NCBI GenBank assembly: GCA_035765515.1
Contig: DASTXN010000096.1
Coordinates: forward strand, 1-49,340
DNA from: DASRSS01 sp035765515
GTDB taxonomy: Bacteria; Actinomycetota; Actinomycetes; Mycobacteriales; Jatrophihabitantaceae
DNA: 49,340 nucleotides
Direction: 5' to 3'
Within the stretch, counting starts at the first letter, position 1. Every line of letters begins with the position of its first letter. Shown here in pieces: positions 16,861 through 26,044 of this stretch. Made by a program: the position numbers and the translations under genes. Below the pieces are notes generated by a model. That model saw nothing but the letters and a program-made list of their open reading frames with translations, was not told the origin of the DNA and searched no databases.

Positions 16861-17625
16861 ATGCCGCTCGCCGACGCCGGGCTGTCCCATGCGGTGAACG
16901 ACGGCCCGCTGCTGGTCGCCGCGGCGGTCGCTGCGCTCGTCGGTCTGGTCGGCTTCCTGTCGCCCTGCGTACTGCCGCTCGTGCCCGGTTACCTGTCGTA
17001 CGTCGCCGGCCTCTCCGGTGAGAGCGGCAGCCGGTCGCGTCCGAGCCAGGGCCGGATGGTCACCGGAGCGGTGCTGTTCGTGATCGGGTTCTCGGTGATC
17101 TTCGTCCTCGGCGGCGTGCTGTTCGGCAGCCTCGGCGCTGCGGTGCGTGATCACACGAACGAGATCGCGCGCTGGCTCGGCGTGGTCACGATCGTCATGG
17201 GGGTCGTGTTCCTCGGCGGCTTCGGTCTGCTGCAGCGCGAGTTCAAGGTGCACCGGCTACCGGCGCCGGGACTGCTCGGCGCGCCGCTGCTCGGGCTCGC
17301 GTTCGGTGCCGCCTGGACACCCTGTCTGACGCCGACGTTCAGCGCGGTCTACAACATGTCGCTGACGTCCGGGACGGCCGGGCGCGGCGCGTTCCTGATG
17401 GCCTGCTACTGCGTCGGGCTCGGCATCCCGTTCGTGCTCGTCGCGCTCGGCGTCGGCTGGGTGACCGGCGCGCTCGGTTTCGTCCGCCGGCACATGGCGT
17501 TGGTCAGCCGCGTCGGCGGGCTGCTGCTCATCGTGATCGGCGTCCTGCTCGTCACCGGACAGTGGACCGACTGGATGGATCAGCTGAAGTTCACCGTCGG
17601 TCCCACCGCCGGGGTGAGCATATGA
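16861..17625 (+). CDS. ccdA: Cytochrome c biogenesis protein CcdA
   Basis: This 254-residue protein has about six membrane segments. The two conserved cysteines lie in FLSPCVLPLVPGYLSY (Cys36) and GAAWTPCLTPT. CcdA carries reducing equivalents from cytosolic thioredoxin across the membrane to ResA. It starts 2 nt after resA and its stop overlaps the resB start (ATGA), so the set is translationally coupled. Confidence 0.95.
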   Translation: MPLADAGLSHAVNDGPLLVAAAVAALVGLVGFLSPCVLPLVPGYLSYVAGLSGESGSRSRPSQGRMVTGAVLFVIGFSVIFVLGGVLFGSLGAAVRDHTNEIARWLGVVTIVMGVVFLGGFGLLQREFKVHRLPAPGLLGAPLLGLAFGAAWTPCLTPTFSAVYNMSLTSGTAGRGAFLMACYCVGLGIPFVLVALGVGWVTGALGFVRRHMALVSRVGGLLLIVIGVLLVTGQWTDWMDQLKFTVGPTAGVSI

Positions 17626-19196
17626 CCACCCCACGCATGAACGGCCAGCTGAACACCGTGATCCGTCCGCTGCGAATGGCGTGGCGCCGGCTCACCAGCA
17701 TGCGCACGGCGCTGATCCTGCTGTTCCTGCTCGCCGTCGCTGCGGTGCCCGGCTCGATCCTGCCGCAGCGCCCGCTGAACCCCGACAAGACCAACAGCTA
17801 CATCGCCTCCCACGGTGCCTGGGGACGGTTCCTCGACCACCTCGGCATGTACGACGTGTTCGGCTCGGTGTGGTTCGCCGCGATCTACCTGCTGCTGTTC
17901 GTCTCCCTCGTCGGCTGCCTGATCCCGCGCATCCGGCTGCACGCGCGCGCGATGATCCGCAAGCCGCTGCCCGCCCCGCGCAACCTCGACCGGTTGCCCG
18001 AGAACGCAGCTTTCGACGTCGCCGAGTCCGCCGACGCCTATGCGGACGCCGCGCGCCGCACGCTCGGTCGTCGCTGGCGGGTCACCCGGCGCGTCGAGGC
18101 GTCGGGCGCCGTCACGCTCTCGGCCGAGAAGGGCTACAGCCGCGAGACCGGCAACCTGCTCTTCCACGTCGCGCTGCTCGCCGGCCTGGTGCTGATCGCG
18201 ATCGGTCAGCTGTACAAGTACCAGGGCAGCGTGATCGTCACGCAGGGCGACGGGTTCTGCAACGTCATCCCGTCCTACGACGCGTGGAAACCCGGACGGC
18301 TCGCGGCAAACGGCAAGGCGAACATGGCGCCGTTCTGCATCGACAAGCTGAACAGCTTCACCGCCACCTACACCAAGACCGGCGAGCCCTCGAAGTTCGC
18401 CGCTGACGTCACCTACCAGAAGAACCTGGACGCGCCGAAGCAGCGTGACACGATCACGGTGAACCATCCGCTGCGGCTCGAGGGCGACCGCGTCTACCTG
18501 ATCAGCCATGGCTTCTCGCCGACCATCACCGTGCGCATGCCCGACGGCGAGACGATCACCGACACGCAGGCGTTCGTGCCGTCCGACGCGACCACCTTCT
18601 TGTCCGAGGGCGCGTTCAAGGAGACCGGCAAACCCGGTGCGCACCAGGACGTCGGCATCTCCGGGATCTTCGCGCCGACGCCGGGCGAGTCGGCCAACGG
18701 GCTCATTTCCACCTCGCCGCAGGTGAACAACCCGGTGCTCGACATGTTCGTCTACGTCGGCGACGTGAACCCGAACGGCCAACCGGAATCGGTCTACTCG
18801 CTGGACACGTCCGCGCTGAAGAAGATCGGGCAGGCCAGCCTGAAGGTCGGCCAGAGCAAGACGTTCCCGAACGGCGTGAAGGTCACCTTCGACGGTTGGA
18901 AGCCGTACGCGAGCATCCAGGTCAGCCACGACCCCACGCAGGGTTACCTGCTGATCGCGGTCGTCGCGATGGTGCTCGGGCTGATCGGCTCGCTCGGCAT
19001 CCGCCGCCGCCGGCTGTGGCTGCGGGTCACCCCACCGTCCGAGGCTGCGGACGGATCACCTACCGTTGTCAGCGTCGGCGGCCTGGCCCGCAGCGACTCC
19101 GGCAACTTCACCGCGGAGTTCGCCGCGCTGCTCGAACGGCTGCAGGCGGCAGGAACGGCGGTGCAGCCCGTGGCTGTGCCGGCCGGGAAGGAGTAA
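17622..19196 (+). CDS. resB: Cytochrome c biogenesis protein ResB (Ccs1)
   Basis: The 524-residue protein has three N-terminal membrane segments (MRTALILLFLLAVAAVPGS; FAAIYLLLFVSLVGCLI; LLFHVALLAGLVLIAIG), a large extracytoplasmic domain, and a last membrane segment at YLLIAVVAMVLGLIGSLGI. This is the ResB/Ccs1 layout, half of the system II heme delivery and ligation complex; the partner CcsB is encoded next. ATG 17622 lies in an ATGA overlap with ccdA. The short cytosolic tail is not conserved. Confidence 0.95.
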   Translation: MTTPRMNGQLNTVIRPLRMAWRRLTSMRTALILLFLLAVAAVPGSILPQRPLNPDKTNSYIASHGAWGRFLDHLGMYDVFGSVWFAAIYLLLFVSLVGCLIPRIRLHARAMIRKPLPAPRNLDRLPENAAFDVAESADAYADAARRTLGRRWRVTRRVEASGAVTLSAEKGYSRETGNLLFHVALLAGLVLIAIGQLYKYQGSVIVTQGDGFCNVIPSYDAWKPGRLAANGKANMAPFCIDKLNSFTATYTKTGEPSKFAADVTYQKNLDAPKQRDTITVNHPLRLEGDRVYLISHGFSPTITVRMPDGETITDTQAFVPSDATTFLSEGAFKETGKPGAHQDVGISGIFAPTPGESANGLISTSPQVNNPVLDMFVYVGDVNPNGQPESVYSLDTSALKKIGQASLKVGQSKTFPNGVKVTFDGWKPYASIQVSHDPTQGYLLIAVVAMVLGLIGSLGIRRRRLWLRVTPPSEAADGSPTVVSVGGLARSDSGNFTAEFAALLERLQAAGTAVQPVAVPAGKE

Positions 19197-19199
19197 CGG

Positions 19200-20222
19200 G
19201 TGGCTGGTATCGACGGCTCGATGGCGCACCTGTCCGACACGCTGTTCACGACCTCGATCGCGACCTACGCGCTGGCGATGGTGGGCTTCACCGCCGAGTA
19301 CGCGTTCGGCCGCAAGGGGCGGATCGCCGCGACGGTCCCGGTCGCGGCACCCGCGCGTGAACTCGTCGGCGTCGGGGGGCCGCCCGCGGCTGAGTTCATC
19401 GACCCGCCTGTCGCTGCGCCGATTGCGCCCGCGGAAGGTCGCTCGTTCGCCGACCGGATCGGCCGGGCCTCGTTCGCGATCACGATCCTCGGCGTGCTGC
19501 TGCACGGCACGTCCATCGCCGTCCGCGCGATCGCGGTGGACGCGGTGCCGTGGAGCAACATGTACGAGTTCTCCTCGGTGGCCGGGCTCGTCGGAGTGAT
19601 CGCATTCGTCGCCGTGCTGTGGAAGCTGCCGCAGTTGCGCCACCTGGGCGGGATCATCCTGCTGCCGGTCATCCTGCTGATGTTCCTTGCCGGCACGGTG
19701 TTCTACTCCAAGGCGCAGCCGCTGGTGCCGGCGCTGCAGTCGTACTGGCTGGCCATCCACGTCACGCTCGTATCGGTGGCCGAGGGCGCGCTGATGGTGA
19801 GCGCGGTATTGACGGTGCTGTACCTGGCCAAGAGTCGCTACGACCGGGTCAGCGTGCGGCCCGGCTACCGTCCCGGCTCGCTCGGCGCGCTCGCCGCCCG
19901 GCTGCCGGACGTCACGGCGCTGGACAAGGCCGCTTACCGGATCGTCGCGTTCTCGTTCCCGCTGTACACGGTCGCGATCATCTGCGGCGCGATCTGGGCC
20001 GAGGCGGCCTGGGGACGCTACTGGGGCTGGGACCCCAAGGAGACCTGGGCGTTCATCGTCTGGGTCGTCTACGCCTGCTACCTGCACGCGCGTGCGACCG
20101 CCGGCTGGAAGGGTCGCGCCGCCGCCTGGGTGAACCTGGCCGGCTTCGCGGCGATCATCTTCAACTTCGTGATCGTCAACATGGTGATCTCCGGACTGCA
20201 CTCGTACGCCGGCCTGAGCTGA
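19200..20222 (+). CDS. ccsB: Cytochrome c biogenesis protein CcsB (CcsA/ResC type)
   Basis: This 340-residue multi-pass protein has the tryptophan-rich heme-handling motif WGRYWGWDPKETW near residue 275, with conserved His residues in nearby segments (HVTLVSVAEGAL; LHARATAGW). With ResB it moves heme out and attaches it to apocytochrome c. The N-terminal loop (about residues 40-80) is a variable Pro/Ala-rich insert. The GTG at 19200 follows GGAG, 3 nt after the resB stop. It closes the cytochrome operon. Confidence 0.95.
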   Translation: MAGIDGSMAHLSDTLFTTSIATYALAMVGFTAEYAFGRKGRIAATVPVAAPARELVGVGGPPAAEFIDPPVAAPIAPAEGRSFADRIGRASFAITILGVLLHGTSIAVRAIAVDAVPWSNMYEFSSVAGLVGVIAFVAVLWKLPQLRHLGGIILLPVILLMFLAGTVFYSKAQPLVPALQSYWLAIHVTLVSVAEGALMVSAVLTVLYLAKSRYDRVSVRPGYRPGSLGALAARLPDVTALDKAAYRIVAFSFPLYTVAIICGAIWAEAAWGRYWGWDPKETWAFIVWVVYACYLHARATAGWKGRAAAWVNLAGFAAIIFNFVIVNMVISGLHSYAGLS

Positions 20223-20253
20223 GCCACAACCGCCGTCCGCGATACTGAGCGGC

Positions 20254-21708
20254 ATGGCGTTCTCGGACCTGCAGGACTTCGTCGCCGCGCTGGACAAGGA
20301 CGGCGACCTGGCGCGCGTGCACGTGCCCGTCGACCCGCACCTCGAGGTGACCGGGATCGTGCAGCGCGTGCTGCGTGATGGCGGCCCGGCGTTGCTGTTC
20401 GAGAACCCGTCGCGCGGACGGATGCCGTTGCTGATGAACGCGTTCGGTACGCAGCGTCGGATGGCCCGCGCACTCGGCGTGAACGACCTGGACGAGATCG
20501 GCGCGCGGATCGCGGACCTGCTCCGTCCGGAAATGCCGCGCGGGATCGGCGGGCTGCGGGACGCGCTCGGCAAGGCGGCGTCGTTGCGCAATGTCCCGCC
20601 GCGGAAGGTGAAGGCGGCACCGTGCCAGGAGGTGATCGTCCGCGGCGACGACGTCGACCTGTCGATCCTGCCGGGCGTGAAGTCCTGGCCGGAGGACGGC
20701 GGCGTATTCCTCAACCTCGGGCTGACGCACACGAAGCATCCCGAGACGGGCGCTCGCAATCTCGGCATGTACCGGTTGCAGCAGCAGGATTCGCGCACGG
20801 TCTCGTTGCACTGGCAGATCCACAAGGACTCCACGTCGCACGCGGCGATCGCCGAGCGCCGGGGCGAACGGCTGCCGGTGGCGATCGCGTTCGGCTGCCC
20901 GCCCGCGGTTACGTACGCGGCGTCGGCGCCGCTGCCGTCCGATATCGACGAGTACCTGTTCGCCGGTTTCCTGCAGCAGGAACGAGTCGATCTCGTCGAC
21001 TGCGTATCGGTTCCGCTGCAGGTGCCGGCGTCCGCTCAGATCGTGCTGGAAGGTTGGGCCGAGCCCGGATCGCGTTTGCCAGAAGGGCCGTTTGGCGATC
21101 ACACCGGTTTCTACACGCCGGTCGAGCCGTTCCCGTTCCTGCGCGTCGAGACGCTGACGATGCGGACGGACCCGATTTACCAGTCGATCGTCGTGGGCCG
21201 TCCACCGCAGGAGGACGGGCCGATGGGCAAGGCCACCGAGCGAATCTTCCTGCCGCTGATCCGGATGACGGCGCCCGAGATCGTCGACTACGACTTGCCT
21301 GAAGTGGGCGTCTTCCACAACTGCTGCATCGTCTCGATCGACAAGCGGTTTCCCAAGCACGCGCAGAAGGTGATGAACGCGATCTGGGGCGCGGGACTGC
21401 TGTCGCTGTCGAAGCTGATCGTGGTCGTGGACGGGGACTGCGACGTGCACGACTACGCCGAGGTTGCCTGGCGGGCGTTCGGCAACGTGGACTACGCGCA
21501 CGACGTGCTGCATTCGGTCGGGCCGGTCGACCATCTGGATCACGCGTCGTACGAGCAGTTCTTCGGCGGCAAGCTCGGTGTGGACGCGACCCGCAAGCTG
21601 CCGGGGGAGGGCTACCGGCGCGCGGGTGGCTGGCCGTCCGAGTGCGTCCTAGACTCCTCGACTCTCGAGCTGGTCGAACGCCGCTGGCGCGACTACGGCA
21701 TTGGCTGA
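20254..21708 (+). CDS. UbiD-family decarboxylase, menaquinone biosynthesis (MqnL-type)
   Basis: This 484-residue UbiD-fold enzyme uses prenylated FMN. EGPFGDHTGFYTP carries the conserved acidic/His active-site segment, and NLGMYRLQQQD and WQIHKDS are typical family stretches. The order UbiD-UbiA-UbiX-AsnC-mqnE matches the menaquinone locus of Streptomyces, where the UbiD, UbiA and UbiX homologues (MqnL, MqnP, MqnM) act late in the futalosine pathway on 1,4-dihydroxy-6-naphthoate. UbiX, encoded at 23146, would supply the cofactor. The stop codon lies in the left arm of palindrome B1. Confidence 0.9.
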   Translation: MAFSDLQDFVAALDKDGDLARVHVPVDPHLEVTGIVQRVLRDGGPALLFENPSRGRMPLLMNAFGTQRRMARALGVNDLDEIGARIADLLRPEMPRGIGGLRDALGKAASLRNVPPRKVKAAPCQEVIVRGDDVDLSILPGVKSWPEDGGVFLNLGLTHTKHPETGARNLGMYRLQQQDSRTVSLHWQIHKDSTSHAAIAERRGERLPVAIAFGCPPAVTYAASAPLPSDIDEYLFAGFLQQERVDLVDCVSVPLQVPASAQIVLEGWAEPGSRLPEGPFGDHTGFYTPVEPFPFLRVETLTMRTDPIYQSIVVGRPPQEDGPMGKATERIFLPLIRMTAPEIVDYDLPEVGVFHNCCIVSIDKRFPKHAQKVMNAIWGAGLLSLSKLIVVVDGDCDVHDYAEVAWRAFGNVDYAHDVLHSVGPVDHLDHASYEQFFGGKLGVDATRKLPGEGYRRAGGWPSECVLDSSTLELVERRWRDYGIG

Positions 21709-21776
21709 TCACGTTTTCACCCGCCCTGGCCGCTTTGGCGCGCCCTGGCCGAGCACCCGGGGTGAAAACCTGATCA
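21706..21776. repeat. Palindromic repeat family B, copy 1
   Basis: Arms TGATCACGTTTTCACCC (21706-21722) and GGGTGAAAACCTGATCA (21760-21776) pair at 16 of 17 positions around a 37-nt loop. The left arm contains the UbiD stop codon. Its first 28 bases agree at about 24 positions with the B2 copy at 26049. It could also serve as a terminator for the UbiD gene, though no T-run follows. Confidence 0.8.
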
Positions 21777-21784
21777 GGTCGTCA

Positions 21785-22021
21785 GTGCGTGCCGCCGCAG
21801 GCCTCGGCCGCCAGCGGGGGCCCGCCCCCGAACGGCGCGTCCGGCACGGGACCACCGTCGCCCCGCGGGCGCGCCCGACACCTGCGCAGTCGCGGGCCCG
21901 GCTGGCCGAGGCCGCGCGTGCGTACGTCGCGGCCGCCCGGGCCCTGGGCCTGACCCGTGACCAGGCGATCGCTGCAATTCCCCGCGAGTGGCGCGTTAAC
22001 CCCTCGAGTGGCGAGATATAG
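21785..22021 (+). CDS. Hypothetical small protein (78 aa)
   Basis: A GTG-started frame with coding-like GC bias at third positions encodes an Arg-rich N-terminal part and an Ala-rich amphipathic helix (ARLAEAARAYVAAARALG, then LTRDQAIAAIPREWRV). I do not recognise a family. The last 15 or so residues are encoded by repeat E1, so the end may have been made by repeat insertion. No clear ribosome binding site was found. It may be a remnant; otherwise the gap between the UbiD gene and mqnP holds only repeats B1 and E1. Confidence 0.3.
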   Translation: MRAAAGLGRQRGPAPERRVRHGTTVAPRARPTPAQSRARLAEAARAYVAAARALGLTRDQAIAAIPREWRVNPSSGEI

Positions 22022-22060
22022 CGCGCCACTCGGTACCGAAAGTCGCCACTCGGCAGAGGT
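21978..22060 (-). repeat. Four-armed palindromic repeat family E, copy 1
   Basis: Two CGAGTGGCG arms (from 21985 and 22005) face two CGCCACTCG arms (ending 22032 and 22052), giving a nested double palindrome. The reverse complement aligns over its full 83 bp with copy E2 at 45691, roughly 80 percent identical by eye, including the non-palindromic flanks. It lies 50 bp before mqnP. Confidence 0.85.
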
Positions 22061-22109
22061 GTTGACGGGGCCGAAGCGGCCCGCGAGTCGGTGGGGCAGA
22101 CTTGTACGC

Positions 22110-23084
22110 GTGACGTCCGAGCCCCGTGATCTTGTTGCGCCTGGCGCGTCCGCACGCAACCAGGGCGGCGAGAGTGCGTCGGTGCGGGGCCGCGACAAGA
22201 TCGGCACCGAGCGCGGTCGCGTCCGCAAGTTCCTGTCCCTGGTGATGATCGAGCACTCGGTGTTCGCGCTCCCGTTCGCGTATATCGCCGCCCTCACCGC
22301 GATGTGGACGCAGACCCGCTCGGTGCACTGGGTTCAGCTGGTCCTGATCACCGTCGCGATGGTCTCCGCGCGGACGGTCGCGATGAGCGCGAACCGCATC
22401 CTGGACCGCGGCTTCGACGCCCTGAACCCCCGTACCGCAAAGCGGGAACTGGTCACCGGCGAGCTGACCGTCCGCACCGCCTGGGTCGGCACCGCGGTCG
22501 CCACCGCGATCTTCCTCGGTAGCGCCGCCGCGCTGTCCTGGCTGTGCCTGGCGCTGTCCCCGATCGCGATCGCACTGCTCGTCCTGTACTCCTACGGCAA
22601 GCGGTTCACCGACTTCCCGCAGGCGCTTCTCGCCCTCGCGCAGTTCATCGCCCCGCTCGGTGCGTGGATCGCCGTGACGAACAGTGCGCCGTCCGCCGCG
22701 GTCGGGCTGGGCGTTGCCGTCGGTACCTGGATCGGCGGCTTCGACCTGATCTACTCCTGCCAGGACGCCGAGATCGACCGGCAGATCGGCTCGCGCTCGT
22801 TCCCGGCCCGCTTCGGCATCCCGGCCGCGCTGCGCACCTCGTCGGTCGTGCACGTCGCCACCGTCGCCGCGTTCGCATGGTTCGGCGCGGCCGCGGGCCT
22901 CGGTTGGCTGTGGTGGCTTGGCGTCGCGCTGACTGCGGCCGTCCTGACGTACGAGCACGTGATCGTCCGTCCGCACGACCTGTCCCGCGTCAACCGCGCG
23001 TTCTTCACCGCCAACGGCGTGATCGGCATCGGCCTGTTCGCGTTCGCGCTCGCCGACCTGGTCGTCCAGGGCCTCGGCGCATGA
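22110..23084 (+). CDS. mqnP: UbiA-family prenyltransferase, menaquinone biosynthesis (MqnP)
   Basis: The 324-residue protein has about eight membrane segments and the two Asp-rich prenyl-diphosphate motifs: NRILDRGFDALNPRT (NxxxDxxxD) and YSCQDAEIDRQIGSRS (DxxxD). It attaches the polyprenyl tail to the naphthoate ring. The GTG at 22110 is chosen because the family homology begins shortly after it; about 35 variable residues precede the first membrane segment. It lies between the UbiD-like and UbiX-like genes of the same pathway. Confidence 0.92.
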   Translation: MTSEPRDLVAPGASARNQGGESASVRGRDKIGTERGRVRKFLSLVMIEHSVFALPFAYIAALTAMWTQTRSVHWVQLVLITVAMVSARTVAMSANRILDRGFDALNPRTAKRELVTGELTVRTAWVGTAVATAIFLGSAAALSWLCLALSPIAIALLVLYSYGKRFTDFPQALLALAQFIAPLGAWIAVTNSAPSAAVGLGVAVGTWIGGFDLIYSCQDAEIDRQIGSRSFPARFGIPAALRTSSVVHVATVAAFAWFGAAAGLGWLWWLGVALTAAVLTYEHVIVRPHDLSRVNRAFFTANGVIGIGLFAFALADLVVQGLGA

Positions 23085-23145
23085 CCCGCAGTTGGCCGCG
23101 CAGCAGGATGACCCGCCGCGATCGGCCCTGCTATAGGGCCAACCC

Positions 23146-23811
23146 ATGAGAACGCCGTGGGTGGTCGGGGTGTCCGGGGCCTCGGGCACGCCGTACGCGC
23201 GAGCGGTGCTCACCGGGCTGCTGGACGCAGACCAGCCGGTCGACCTGGTCGTCTCGCGTGCCGCGCGGCTGACGATCCTGGACGAGACCGGACTGAGCTT
23301 CCGTGACGCGCACTGGCAGCAGGACCTCGCCGACTGGCTCGGCCGCGAGATCCCGGAGGCGGGCGGCGCAACCGACGGCGTGGACGGGACGACAGCCGCG
23401 AGCGTCCGGTACTGGGCCGCGGGGGATCTGGCGGCCGGGCCGTCCTCGGGCTCGTACCCGACGCGGGGCATGGTGGTCGTGCCGGCCTCGACGGCCGCGG
23501 TCGCCGGCATCGCGATCGGCCTCAGCAAGGACCTGCTGCAGCGCGCGGCGGACGTCACGCTCAAGGAGCGCCGGCCCCTCGTGATCGTGCCGCGCGAGAC
23601 GCCGTACACGCGCGCCACCCTGCAGCACCTGCTCGAGCTGCACGACGCGGGCGCGACCGTGCTGCCGGCCAGTCCCGGTTTCTACAGCGCCCCCAAGGAC
23701 GTCCAGCAGCTGGTCGACTTCGTCGCGGCCAAGGTCCTGGACGCGATCGGGGTCGGGCACGACCTGATCACCCGCTGGACCGGCGAGCTCGGCGGGGCCC
23801 GCGACAGGTAG
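23146..23811 (+). CDS. UbiX-family flavin prenyltransferase (MqnM-type)
   Basis: This 221-residue flavoprotein has the N-terminal VVGVSGASGTPYA FMN-binding motif, the central MVVVPASTAAVAGIAIGLS and the active-site ERRPLVIVPRETP. UbiX prenylates FMN, making the cofactor that UbiD decarboxylases need; the UbiD partner is encoded at 20254. It is 61 nt after mqnP and 11 nt before the AsnC gene, so it is probably part of the same transcript. Confidence 0.93.
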   Translation: MRTPWVVGVSGASGTPYARAVLTGLLDADQPVDLVVSRAARLTILDETGLSFRDAHWQQDLADWLGREIPEAGGATDGVDGTTAASVRYWAAGDLAAGPSSGSYPTRGMVVVPASTAAVAGIAIGLSKDLLQRAADVTLKERRPLVIVPRETPYTRATLQHLLELHDAGATVLPASPGFYSAPKDVQQLVDFVAAKVLDAIGVGHDLITRWTGELGGARDR

Positions 23812-23822
23812 CGTCCGGGTAC

Positions 23823-24287
23823 GTGGACGCCGTCGATCGCCAGCTGCTGGACGCCCTTCGTGCTAATGCCCGGGCGACATACGCCGAGCTGGCACGCGTG
23901 GTCGGGCTCAGCGCGCCGGCGGTCCACGAGCGTGTGGGCAAGCTGGAATCGTCCGGTGTGATCACCGGCTACCACGCGGCGATCGCTCCCGAGTCGCTCG
24001 GCTACGCGATGAACGCGCTGGTCGGCATCTTCATGTCCGACGGCGCCGACAGCGACGAGGTCGCCACGCAACTGGCCGCGCTGCCCGCCGTCGAGCACTG
24101 CTGGTTCGTCGCCGGCGAGGAAACGTTCGTGGTCAAGGTGCGGGTGCCGGACGTGCACGGGCTCGAGGTCGCGATCCGCGCCCTCAACGGAATGCGCGGC
24201 GTGGCCCGCACGCGCACGTCCGTCGTGCTGTCGACGAAGTTCGAGGATCGCGTGCAGGTGACCGAGGCTGCCGACGCCGAGCCGTAG
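23823..24287 (+). CDS. Lrp/AsnC family transcriptional regulator
   Basis: The 154-residue regulator has an N-terminal helix-turn-helix (LDALRANARATYAELARVVGLSAPAV) and a C-terminal RAM ligand-binding domain (EHCWFVAGEETFVVKVRV). It is GTG-started, 11 nt after the UbiX-like gene. In Streptomyces an AsnC gene also lies between the UbiX-like gene and mqnE, so it may regulate this locus; the ligand is unknown. Confidence 0.9.
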   Translation: MDAVDRQLLDALRANARATYAELARVVGLSAPAVHERVGKLESSGVITGYHAAIAPESLGYAMNALVGIFMSDGADSDEVATQLAALPAVEHCWFVAGEETFVVKVRVPDVHGLEVAIRALNGMRGVARTRTSVVLSTKFEDRVQVTEAADAEP

Positions 24288-24308
24288 GCCTAGGCACATC
24301 TGGAGCCG

Positions 24309-24327
24309 GCGGGACGAGCCGTCCCGC
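24309..24327. terminator. Hairpin terminator between convergent genes
   Basis: GCGGGACG-AGC-CGTCCCGC is a perfect 8-bp stem with a 3-nt loop, centred in the 63-bp gap between the converging AsnC and methyltransferase genes. It could stop transcription from both sides. Confidence 0.6.
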
Positions 24328-24350
24328 GTCCGAGGCAGGGACGGTCTTGG

Positions 24351-25319
24351 CTAGATGCGGGCTGCCACCGTGTAAACGGACTTGTCGCTGCGGCGCCCGT
24401 CGGTGGCCCAACGCGCGGTCAGTTCCGTCGCGGTCGCAAGCTCGGTGATCTCCATGCCGTGCTCGGCGAAGAACGCGTCGGCGTGCAGCGGCGGCAGGCC
24501 GAACGTGACCGGCTCGCCGATCAACCGGATCGCGCGGGCGGCGGTGCGGCGCACCTGGTCGAACGGGTGCAGCCCGCCCGGGTCGTGCCAGAAGTCCATC
24601 GCGAGGGTGGACCCGGCACCGCACACGTCGTGCAGCGTGTCCATCGTCGCGCCTATCGCGGCGGCGGAGAGGTACATGCTCACGCCCTCCCACACCACGA
24701 ACGTTCGCGCGCCGACCGTGAACCCGGCGTCCAGCAGGCGCCCGGCGAGCGACTGCGTCCGGAAGTCGATCTCGACGCGACGGATCGTGTTGCCGCCGAA
24801 CAGCTCCGGGTGTGCCGCAACGATGCCTGCCTTGCGGCGCGACAGCGGCGCGAGATCGACCTCGTGCACGGGCCGTCCCTGCAACTGCTCCGCGAACCGG
24901 TACGCGCGAGAGTCGTAACCCGCCCCCAGGATTATCACCTGCTCGGCACCGTCGGCCAGAGCACTGCGCAGGTGCTCGTCGATGAACCGATGCCTCAGCA
25001 GCACGAACGCGGCGATGCCCGCGAGCTCGTGCCGTTCGGCCAGATGCACGAGCGGCGAACCGATGCGCAGTGCCTCGAGCGTGCGGCGGTGCACGCCGTC
25101 CAGGAACGCCGGAGCGAAGCGGTCGACCACTATCCGTCCGGTGCGTGGACGGTTCAGCTCCAGCGCCCGGGCCAGCGTCGTCCACTGCGCGGTCGCGCTG
25201 GGACGGTTCGAGGCGTGCAGCTCGGGCAGCAGCGGCAGCCGCGACGCGAAGGCGGGCAGTTCACGCGGCAGCGGGAGCCGGGACGGCAGCGCGATCCGGG
25301 ACGGCAGGGTGATCTGCAT
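24351..25319 (-). CDS. Class I SAM-dependent methyltransferase (LCM/TIGR00027-like)
   Basis: The 322-residue protein has the SAM-binding motif VIILGAGYDSRAYR, the acidic strand VHEVDLA and the family motif VVWEGVSMYL, as in leucine carboxyl methyltransferase-like actinobacterial proteins. The N-terminal 35 residues are a Pro/Leu/Arg repeat-like stretch, seen as related RLPLPRELP-type segments, and may not be conserved. The acceptor is unknown. It is 41 nt downstream of the TetR gene on the same strand and may be co-transcribed with it. Confidence 0.85.
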   Translation of the reverse strand: MQITLPSRIALPSRLPLPRELPAFASRLPLLPELHASNRPSATAQWTTLARALELNRPRTGRIVVDRFAPAFLDGVHRRTLEALRIGSPLVHLAERHELAGIAAFVLLRHRFIDEHLRSALADGAEQVIILGAGYDSRAYRFAEQLQGRPVHEVDLAPLSRRKAGIVAAHPELFGGNTIRRVEIDFRTQSLAGRLLDAGFTVGARTFVVWEGVSMYLSAAAIGATMDTLHDVCGAGSTLAMDFWHDPGGLHPFDQVRRTAARAIRLIGEPVTFGLPPLHADAFFAEHGMEITELATATELTARWATDGRRSDKSVYTVAARI

Positions 25320-25360
25320 CGACCGAGCCTATGCCGTGCCGGCGCGAGCGGATTCGGTGC

Positions 25361-26044
25361 TCAGACCCTGTCGCGCCGCTGTGTCGCCAGCCAGGCCGCG
25401 ATCTCCGCCGGCTCCGGCTGCGGGCCGATCAGGGCTGCCGTCACGTGGCCCATTGCTGCCGCGCACAGGATGCGGTCGGCCACGACGTCCAGTTCGCCCC
25501 ACGGCAGGTACGGCTTGGCGATGATCAGCGAAGCGATGCCGTGCGCGGCCGCCCACAGGTCGAGCGTGATCGGCAGCGGATCGCCCGTCGCGAAGATGCC
25601 CGCGTCCATGCATTCGCGCACGGTCGCCTGGAAGTGCGCGAAGGCCGACGACGCCAGCACTTCGTCGACGGCCGGCGGTGACGCGCACGGATCCATCGTT
25701 GCCAACCGGTAGTGCTCGGGATGCGCGACCGCGAACCGGATGTACGCCATGCCGAACGCGCGCAGCCGCGCCAGCGGCTCGACCACACCGTCCGCGCCCT
25801 GCAGCATGGCTGCGTCCAGTTCGGAGAAGACGTCGAACACGACCGCGTTCAGCAGTTCGTCCTTGTCGGCGAAGTGCAGGTAGATGGACGGCGGTGTGAC
25901 GCCCACGGCGTCCGCTACCGCACGGATCGAGACCTTGTCCGCGTTGCCCGCCTCGGCCAGCAGCTTCTTGGCCGCGGTCACGATCTCCGCACGCAACTGT
26001 TCGCCGGAACCCCGTCTGGCGCGTGTGCGTCTCGGCGCGCTCAT
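25361..26044 (-). CDS. TetR/AcrR family transcriptional regulator
   Basis: The 227-residue regulator has an N-terminal helix-turn-helix (SIRAVADAVGVTPPSIYLHFADKDELL) and a C-terminal ligand domain of the WHG type (HPEHYRLATMDP; LDLWAAAHGIASLII). Its ATG overlaps the stop of the MMPL transporter gene (ATGA), so the pair forms an operon with the exporter first. The palindrome at 28379-28391 in the operon promoter is the likely operator. It probably represses its own operon until a transported compound binds. Confidence 0.9.
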   Translation of the reverse strand: MSAPRRTRARRGSGEQLRAEIVTAAKKLLAEAGNADKVSIRAVADAVGVTPPSIYLHFADKDELLNAVVFDVFSELDAAMLQGADGVVEPLARLRAFGMAYIRFAVAHPEHYRLATMDPCASPPAVDEVLASSAFAHFQATVRECMDAGIFATGDPLPITLDLWAAAHGIASLIIAKPYLPWGELDVVADRILCAAAMGHVTAALIGPQPEPAEIAAWLATQRRDRV

